Below are positions 7,221 through 10,543 of a DNA stretch of 10,543 bases, piece by piece (position 1 is the first letter of the stretch; every line of letters begins with the position of its first letter). The notes below the pieces were generated by a model, which saw only the letters and a list, made by a program, of their open reading frames with translations, searched no databases and was not told the origin of the DNA. A program made the translations under genes and the position numbers. This DNA is from Tannerella sp. (lineage in GTDB: Bacteria; Bacteroidota; Bacteroidia; Bacteroidales; Tannerellaceae). The stretch lies in contig JAISGW010000127.1 of assembly GCA_031262895.1 (NCBI GenBank), positions 1 to 10,543 on the forward strand, read 5' to 3'.

Positions 7221-7228
7221 TAGCTTTG
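7221..7228 (+). promoter_or_regulatory. -7 promoter element for the toxin-antitoxin operon
   Basis: The sequence is TAGCTTTG, a TAnnTTTG match, 22 bases before the antitoxin ATG at 7251. It is back to back with the GH2 -7 element, with 23 bases between the two. An imperfect inverted pair TTGCC/GGCAA (7226-7230 and 7247-7251) overlaps its edge and the start codon. It could be part of an antitoxin operator, but it is too short to claim. Confidence 0.6.
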
Positions 7229-7250
7229 CCCCCATAAATAAAATAAGGCA

Positions 7251-7448
7251 ATGGAAACAGTCATAGTCACATTCGATTCGGAAAATAAAGCTGTAAAACA
7301 AGTCTTGCGCGGATTGGCCCAACTTGGCGCCATTTCTGTCAAGAAGTCTCCTTATGCTGAAGAATTTGTGAAGACCGTAGCGCAGGGGGACGAAGACCTC
7401 CGCCAGGGAAAAGGAACCATAGTTGATATTTCCAAGCTATGGGAGTAA
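7251..7448 (+). CDS. Antitoxin of a YoeB-type toxin-antitoxin pair
   Basis: The 65-residue protein starts METVIVTFDSENKAVKQVL, giving a beta strand then a helix, and ends with an acidic stretch and GTIVDISKLWE. I do not recognise a YefM/Phd fold in it. It looks more like the small DUF2683-like antitoxins that precede YoeB toxins in Bacteroidota, and I call it an antitoxin mainly from position. Its stop codon overlaps the start of the toxin gene by 10 bases (ATG at 7439, TAA at 7446-7448), the coupling typical of antitoxin-toxin operons. In such pairs the C-terminal tail wraps the toxin and blocks its active site, and the complex represses its own promoter. Base composition is more A/T-rich than in the flanking GH2 and addB genes. 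Confidence 0.8.
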   Translation: METVIVTFDSENKAVKQVLRGLAQLGAISVKKSPYAEEFVKTVAQGDEDLRQGKGTIVDISKLWE

Positions 7449-7705
7449 TCTTTACTCCTAAGGCAATGGCCGACCTTCAATATTGGAAGGATAGTGGCAA
7501 TTTGAATATACAGGCAAGAATAACGGCTCTCCTTAAATCTATTCAAACTACACCTTTTGAAGGTATAGGCAAACCGGAAGCCCTCAAATATGAATTAAGC
7601 GGTAAATGGTCACGGCGAATAGACAAAGAACATCGGCTCGTATATCAAGTGAGCGAAGGCATGATTCGTGTCTATTCTTTGAGAGGCCATTATCTTAAAC
7701 CTTGA
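7439..7705 (+). CDS. yoeB: YoeB/Txe-family mRNA interferase toxin
   Basis: The 88-residue protein matches the RelE-superfamily toxin YoeB along its whole length. PFEGIGKPEALKYELSGKWS (39-58) is followed by RRIDKEHRLVYQV (59-71) and a C-terminal LRGHYLKP. The residues that align with the E. coli YoeB catalytic set are all present: Glu47 (in GKPEALK), Arg66 (in EHRLVY), His84 and Tyr85. The toxin should therefore be active, binding the ribosomal A site and cutting mRNA when free of antitoxin. The gene starts inside the last codons of the antitoxin gene, so translation is probably coupled. The ATG at 7439 fits the family N-terminus (MGVIFTPKAMADLQYW). Low GC in the counted lines suggests recent acquisition. 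No terminator with a T-run follows; the next structure is the 41-bp repeat array. Confidence 0.95.
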   Translation: MGVIFTPKAMADLQYWKDSGNLNIQARITALLKSIQTTPFEGIGKPEALKYELSGKWSRRIDKEHRLVYQVSEGMIRVYSLRGHYLKP

Positions 7706-7777
7706 AGAGCGTAATTTTTTGCGAGTAGAGTGGTCACGACGCGATTCACCTGTGCGAGGACACATTTTCGCTTGACA

Positions 7778-7930
7778 ATGTGTCGCGCGTGTGAACGGGG
7801 ACACATTACGCGCTCTATATGTGTCGCGCGTGTGAACGGGGACACATTGTGCGCTCTATATGTGTCGCGCGCGTGAACGGGGACACATTTTGTGCCCTAT
7901 ATGTGTCGCGCGCGTGAACGGGGACACATT
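7778..7930 (+). repeat. 41-bp tandem repeat array, four copies, each with a terminal inverted repeat
   Basis: A 30-base core begins at 7778, 7819, 7860 and 7901, a period of exactly 41. Each core starts ATGTGTCGCGCG and ends GAACGGGGACACATT. Copies 1 and 2 have T, and copies 3 and 4 have C, at core position 13; otherwise the four cores are identical. The 11-base linkers are less alike: ACGCGCTCTAT, GTGCGCTCTAT and TTGTGCCCTAT. A fifth, degenerate half-copy ending GGACACATT sits in the same phase at 7752-7766. Inside each core ATGTGTC pairs with GACACAT (7-bp stem); in the other register GACACAT of one copy can pair with ATGTGTC of the next. The DNA or RNA could therefore form alternative hairpin chains. 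I do not recognise the family. It lies between the toxin gene and the promoter of the next unit. Confidence 0.93.
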
Positions 7931-7973
7931 TTGTGCTTAGGAGACCCGTTCTACTATTGTTCGTCGAAACCGT

Positions 7974-7981
7974 TACCTTTG
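7974..7981 (+). promoter_or_regulatory. -7 promoter element upstream of the small ORF and methyltransferase-like gene
   Basis: TACCTTTG is a perfect TAnnTTTG match, 28 bases before the ATG at 8010 and 43 bases after the last repeat core. A TTG lies at 7957-7959, but it is nearer than the usual 19-21 base spacing, so the -33 half is weak. The repeat array would lie directly upstream of this promoter, where activators or repressors often bind. Confidence 0.6.
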
Positions 7982-7995
7982 CAAATCAATCAAAG

Positions 7996-8002
7996 AAAGG
8001 AG
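7996..8002 (+). promoter_or_regulatory. Strong Shine-Dalgarno sequence AAAGGAG
   Basis: AAAGGAG ends 7 bases before the ATG at 8010, close to ideal pairing and spacing with the 16S rRNA 3' end. Bacteroidota genes seldom use such a site, and no other gene in this window shows one as good. It is the main argument that the 24-codon frame after it is translated. Confidence 0.6.
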
Positions 8003-8009
8003 AATACCC

Positions 8010-8084
8010 ATGATGACAAATAGACGCAAGCTGCTCAGCAGCATGTTACTGAACGACCTCTTGAAGGGGGAAGCCGCTGGCTGA
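8010..8084 (+). CDS. 24-residue small ORF, possible leader peptide
   Basis: ATG at 8010 to TGA at 8082-8084 encodes 24 residues, beginning MMTNRRKLLSSM and ending NDLLKGEAAG. It has a -7 promoter element 28 bases upstream and a strong Shine-Dalgarno sequence. It is basic near the start and contains six leucines, without a membrane-length hydrophobic stretch. Two small stems lie within it: GCTGC/GCAGC (8030-8034 and 8038-8042, 3-base loop) and AGCC/GGCT (8072-8075 and 8079-8082), the second overlapping the stop codon. The next gene starts 24 bases later without a Shine-Dalgarno sequence of its own, so this ORF may act as a leader that loads ribosomes or regulates that gene. A gene remnant or an independent small protein are alternatives. 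I recognise no family. Confidence 0.45.
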   Translation: MMTNRRKLLSSMLLNDLLKGEAAG

Positions 8085-8108
8085 TAAACAACAATTAAAT
8101 CTTCAAAA

Positions 8109-8774
8109 ATGGACACCAATCAAAAATCGAAAATATACGGGATTCACTCAAAAACGATTGCTTCAAAAGTTTTCATCCTTGTTATGCAGTTAATTTGGTG
8201 CATAGTGGCCGTTTATATTTTGCAAGCACATAGCCAGGACAAACTTATCCGGTACAGCATTTATATCTGCAATGCCATCGTTTTCCTCCGCATGAATGCC
8301 ATGATGTTTATTTGGCTTCCACGCGGAATAGGCTGGACGGAAGCCATAGGCAACAGCCTGGCTTTTGCGCTTTATTACATCGGCTTCCCCCTGTTTTCCA
8401 TATATGCCTCGCGAACCATGTTCATACCTTATGTCGCGGGTTGTTTGCTTTTCCTCATTGGCGGGGCTATCAATACGAGTGCTGAACTGATAAGAAAGCC
8501 TTTCAAGGATAATCCGGCAAACCGGGGTAAGCTCTATACGGGCGGCTTGTTTAAATACGCCATTCATATCAATTATTTCGGAGACCTGCTTTGGGTGCTT
8601 GGTTTTGCCTTAGTTACCGGGAATGTCTTTGCCCTCGTTGTTCCTGTCTTCCTTTTGGCCTCGTTCGTCTGTTCTTATATTCCTGCTGCGGATAAGTACT
8701 TGTTGAATAAATACGGAAAAGCCTTTGAAGCGTACCGTAAAACCACTGCCGAACTGATTCCTTATATCTGGTAA
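8109..8774 (+). CDS. Isoprenylcysteine methyltransferase-like / DUF1295-type integral membrane protein
   Basis: The 221-residue protein has about six hydrophobic segments (21-40, 47-68, 83-100, 105-122, 157-173, 174-190). Its C-terminal part fits the ICMT / phospholipid methyltransferase / steroid 5-alpha-reductase C-terminal superfamily. The pattern is TGGLFKYAIHINYFGDLLWVLG (144-165; the HxNYxG core) followed by KYGKAFEAYRKTTAELIPYIW (201-221), like the Y-x-x-Y-x-x-x-T-x-x-x-IP ending of DUF1295 proteins. Methyltransferase members bind S-adenosylmethionine there and methylate membrane-embedded substrates; reductase members use NADPH. Which applies is not clear, and the substrate is unknown. 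The gene follows the 24-codon ORF, is lower in GC than the genes on either side of the islet, and ends 15 bases from the end of the convergent addB gene, leaving no room for a terminator between them. Confidence 0.75.
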   Translation: MDTNQKSKIYGIHSKTIASKVFILVMQLIWCIVAVYILQAHSQDKLIRYSIYICNAIVFLRMNAMMFIWLPRGIGWTEAIGNSLAFALYYIGFPLFSIYASRTMFIPYVAGCLLFLIGGAINTSAELIRKPFKDNPANRGKLYTGGLFKYAIHINYFGDLLWVLGFALVTGNVFALVVPVFLLASFVCSYIPAADKYLLNKYGKAFEAYRKTTAELIPYIW

Positions 8775-8789
8775 ACCGCATTTGACCAC

Positions 8790-10543
8790 TTAGCGGCCGC
8801 AGAGGCTTTTGAAGGGGCACCAGCTGCAGCCTTTGCCGGCGGATGCTTGGGTGAAGGGCTGCTCGGGCGAGAAGATGGCGTCGAGGCATTGGCGGAGGGC
8901 AGCCTCGTATTCCTCCGCATAAAGGGCGAAATCGTCGACGGCCTGGCGTTGTCCCCGCGCCGGGCAGCAATAAATTTCCGAATCGAAAGTCTCGTTGAAA
9001 AGCGTGCGCAGATAATAGATGCCCGGATGCAAGCCCTGTCCACGCCCTTCTGTGGGTTGCCTGCTATACAGCCAGCAATAAAGGAAAACCTGCATGACGG
9101 CCTTGGGGCGCTCAGCCAGGGAGGCGTCGAAGAGGTTGTCCACCGTAGCGAAGGAGGAAACGCCCAGGCCGCTCTTGTAATCAATGATGCGTACCGTGTC
9201 GCCTATCCGGTCGATGCGGTCAATGAAGCCTTTCAGGCGGACTTCAGAGCCGTCACTGAGCAGGATGGTGTCTTCCATGCGTTTCTCGGAGGCCAGGTAG
9301 GTGAAGGGAGTCAGCTTTTGGGCATCGCGTTCCAAGACCTTGACAACGTACTTACGTATCATTTCTCCGATGAGGTAATTCTGCCCGCTCAGGGGCCGCA
9401 CCTTGGGCGTCTGGAAGAAAATCTCCGCGAAGGCGCCCTCTATGGTATGGGTAAGCAGCTCGTTGTCCGAACGGACTTTCTTCAGCAGGTCAGCCGTGAG
9501 CAGTTTCCCGCAGAAGGGCGCGTAAAGCCTTTCCATCACCTTGTGCACGATGCTTCCGAAGACGTCGCTTTCCACCGTCTCGCTGACCTCGTCTTCCTCC
9601 TCTACGCCTTCCACGTAGGAGAGGTAGAACTTCAGAGGGCAATCCAGCCAGGTGTTCAGGGCGCTGGCCGAAAGTGCCTTGTCGCCGCCGGGCCGGAAAA
9701 CGTCCAGACGGCGGCGGACGGCCTCCGATTTCTCAACAGCTAAAGGATTCCCCTGCGAGGAAGAGACATTGTAAACGACCAGCTCGTCTTTCAAAGGCAA
9801 TTCGTAATGGTAGCGCAGCTGGTGGATGAAGCGGCTCATTTCGCCGCTTTGCAGGCCACCACTGCGCGAGTCGTACAGCAGGTGCACCTGTGAGGCGCGG
9901 TAAAGTAGCCGGTAGAAGTGGTAGGCCCAGATACTGTCCTGGTGCTCGTAAGTGGGGAGGCCGAAGCCCCGTCGTAGATTGTATGGGATGAAGGAAGAGG
10001 GGGCCTTGCGCGCGGGAAAGGTGCCCTCGTTCATGGAGAGTATGATGAGGCGGTCGAAATCCAAGGCCCGCGTTTCCAGAACGCCCATCACTTGCAGGCC
10101 GGCCAGGGGTTCTCCGCGGAAAGGAATGCTGACTAAGGCGGTCATGCGTTCCAAGAGGCGGAAGTAAGTGGAGACGCCCATCTCAATGCCGGACTCCCGC
10201 ATGACCTCTTTCATGCGGTTCACCGTCGTATAATAATGGAACATGAATTCCCGTTCGATGCCGCTGCTCAAGGCGTCGGTGTTCGCGGTCGACAAGGCCG
10301 TCAAGAGTTCCAGCAGATAGTCGGAGACATCCTCGGTTCGTTCCACCGCGGTAAAAAGCTTGGCGAGGAAGGGCGTCTTGTCCAACTCCTCAACGCTTAT
10401 CCATATCCGGTTATGACGCACAAGCCCGTCTACCAAAGGTGGGATAAGCTCGGGCGCAGTGGCCACTACATAACGGTGGTTGAGCAGAGGCAGCACGTCT
10501 CGGAAATAAAAGAGCGGGTGCCCCTCGGCATCGCGGCGCAAAT
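8790..10543 (-). CDS. addB: AddB-like ATP-dependent helicase/nuclease subunit, C-terminal part (partial)
   Basis: The frame is open to the window edge, and at least 583 C-terminal residues are present; the N-terminus, including any Walker A motif, lies outside. The numbering that follows is from the TTG at 10541. Residues 1-250 look like the helicase-fold part (VMGVLETRALDFDRLIILSM, NEGTFPARKAPSSF, LLYDSRSGG). The rest is a PD-(D/E)XK RecB-type nuclease: SASALNTWLDCPLKFYL (291-307), GSIVHKVMERLY with His333, GFIDRIDRI with Asp441, IIDYKSG with Asp454 and Lys456, and QVFLYCWLY with Gln484. Cys301 together with Cys572, Cys575 and Cys581 (C-x2-C-x5-C) matches the AddB iron-sulfur staple. The family resects double-strand breaks together with AddA for recombinational repair. 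All visible catalytic residues are intact. An upstream addA partner, if present, would be beyond the right edge. Confidence 0.9.
   Translation of the reverse strand, partial: LRRDAEGHPLFYFRDVLPLLNHRYVVATAPELIPPLVDGLVRHNRIWISVEELDKTPFLAKLFTAVERTEDVSDYLLELLTALSTANTDALSSGIEREFMFHYYTTVNRMKEVMRESGIEMGVSTYFRLLERMTALVSIPFRGEPLAGLQVMGVLETRALDFDRLIILSMNEGTFPARKAPSSFIPYNLRRGFGLPTYEHQDSIWAYHFYRLLYRASQVHLLYDSRSGGLQSGEMSRFIHQLRYHYELPLKDELVVYNVSSSQGNPLAVEKSEAVRRRLDVFRPGGDKALSASALNTWLDCPLKFYLSYVEGVEEEDEVSETVESDVFGSIVHKVMERLYAPFCGKLLTADLLKKVRSDNELLTHTIEGAFAEIFFQTPKVRPLSGQNYLIGEMIRKYVVKVLERDAQKLTPFTYLASEKRMEDTILLSDGSEVRLKGFIDRIDRIGDTVRIIDYKSGLGVSSFATVDNLFDASLAERPKAVMQVFLYCWLYSRQPTEGRGQGLHPGIYYLRTLFNETFDSEIYCCPARGQRQAVDDFALYAEEYEAALRQCLDAIFSPEQPFTQASAGKGCSWCPFKSLCGR

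Larger units (their letters stand above)
7706..8009. other. Intergenic region of about 300 bases with repeat array and promoter
   Basis: Between the yoeB stop and the small ORF at 8010 there is no convincing gene. The stretch holds, in order, about 45 bases with no structure I can name, a degenerate half-repeat (7752-7766), four copies of a 41-bp tandem unit (7778-7930), a -7 promoter element (7974-7981) and a Shine-Dalgarno sequence (7996-8002). The array period is not a multiple of three, and every frame through it is short, so it is unlikely to be coding. Confidence 0.8.

Noticed and set aside
7146..7322. A 59-codon upstream extension of the GH2 open frame
   Set aside because: It would place the lipoprotein signal peptide in the middle of the protein and cover the -7 promoter at 7190-7197. 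The ATG at 7145 gives a standard lipobox start.
7773..7778. TTGACA resembling an E. coli -35 box
   Set aside because: Promoters elsewhere in the window follow the Bacteroidota TAnnTTTG pattern, and there is no matching -10. It is probably chance at the edge of the repeat array.
7778..7930. The direct-repeat array as a possible CRISPR
   Set aside because: Spacers would be 11 bases and are partly similar to each other, far shorter than real spacers. No cas genes are in the window.
8775..8789. A terminator between the convergent 8109 gene and addB
   Set aside because: Only 15 bases separate the stop codons, and no stem or T-run fits there.
8847..9743. A plus-strand open frame of 298 codons opposite addB
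   Set aside because: It is antisense to conserved nuclease motifs and resembles no protein family. It is a high-GC shadow frame.

Overview
The window looks like a chromosomal segment of a member of the Bacteroidota, most likely order Bacteroidales. The reasons are the Bacteroides-type -7 promoter motif TAnnTTTG upstream of four transcription units, a near absence of Shine-Dalgarno sequences, the ruvX-def pair, and a lipoprotein family-2 glycosidase with a DUF4982-type C-terminus. Most of the window is GC-rich (near 58% in a line I counted by eye). The genus cannot be fixed from the sequence.

Left part (1-4611, all minus strand, read right to left). A promoter at 4604-4611 precedes a polyprenyl-phosphate sugar phosphotransferase. 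It is followed by ruvX (Holliday junction resolvase-like), def (peptide deformylase, ATGA overlap with ruvX), a biotin-dependent carboxyltransferase subunit, a biotin carboxyl carrier protein, and the first 71 codons of an NhaD-type Na+/H+ antiporter cut by the window edge. Spacing is tight and no clear internal promoter is visible, so this could be one long operon mixing housekeeping genes with a sodium/CoA-carboxyl module. A small hairpin lies between def and the carboxyltransferase gene.

Middle (4628-7250). A lipoprotein GH2 glycoside hydrolase (beta-galactosidase type) stands alone on the minus strand, with no SusC/SusD genes in view. An 11-bp inverted repeat lies downstream of it. Its promoter is back to back with that of the next operon.

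Right-middle (7251-8774, plus strand) is lower in GC by eye. It holds a type II toxin-antitoxin pair (antitoxin plus YoeB toxin with all family catalytic residues), then a 41-bp tandem repeat array with four good copies built on short inverted repeats. Next come a promoter, a 24-codon small ORF with an unusually good Shine-Dalgarno sequence, and an isoprenylcysteine-methyltransferase-like integral membrane protein. This segment looks like an acquired islet between core genes.

Right end (8790-10543, minus strand). The C-terminal 583 residues of an AddB-like helicase/nuclease run off the edge, with a PD-(D/E)XK nuclease domain and four cysteines spaced as in the AddB iron-sulfur cluster. The least explained parts of the window are the 41-bp array and the small ORF after it.
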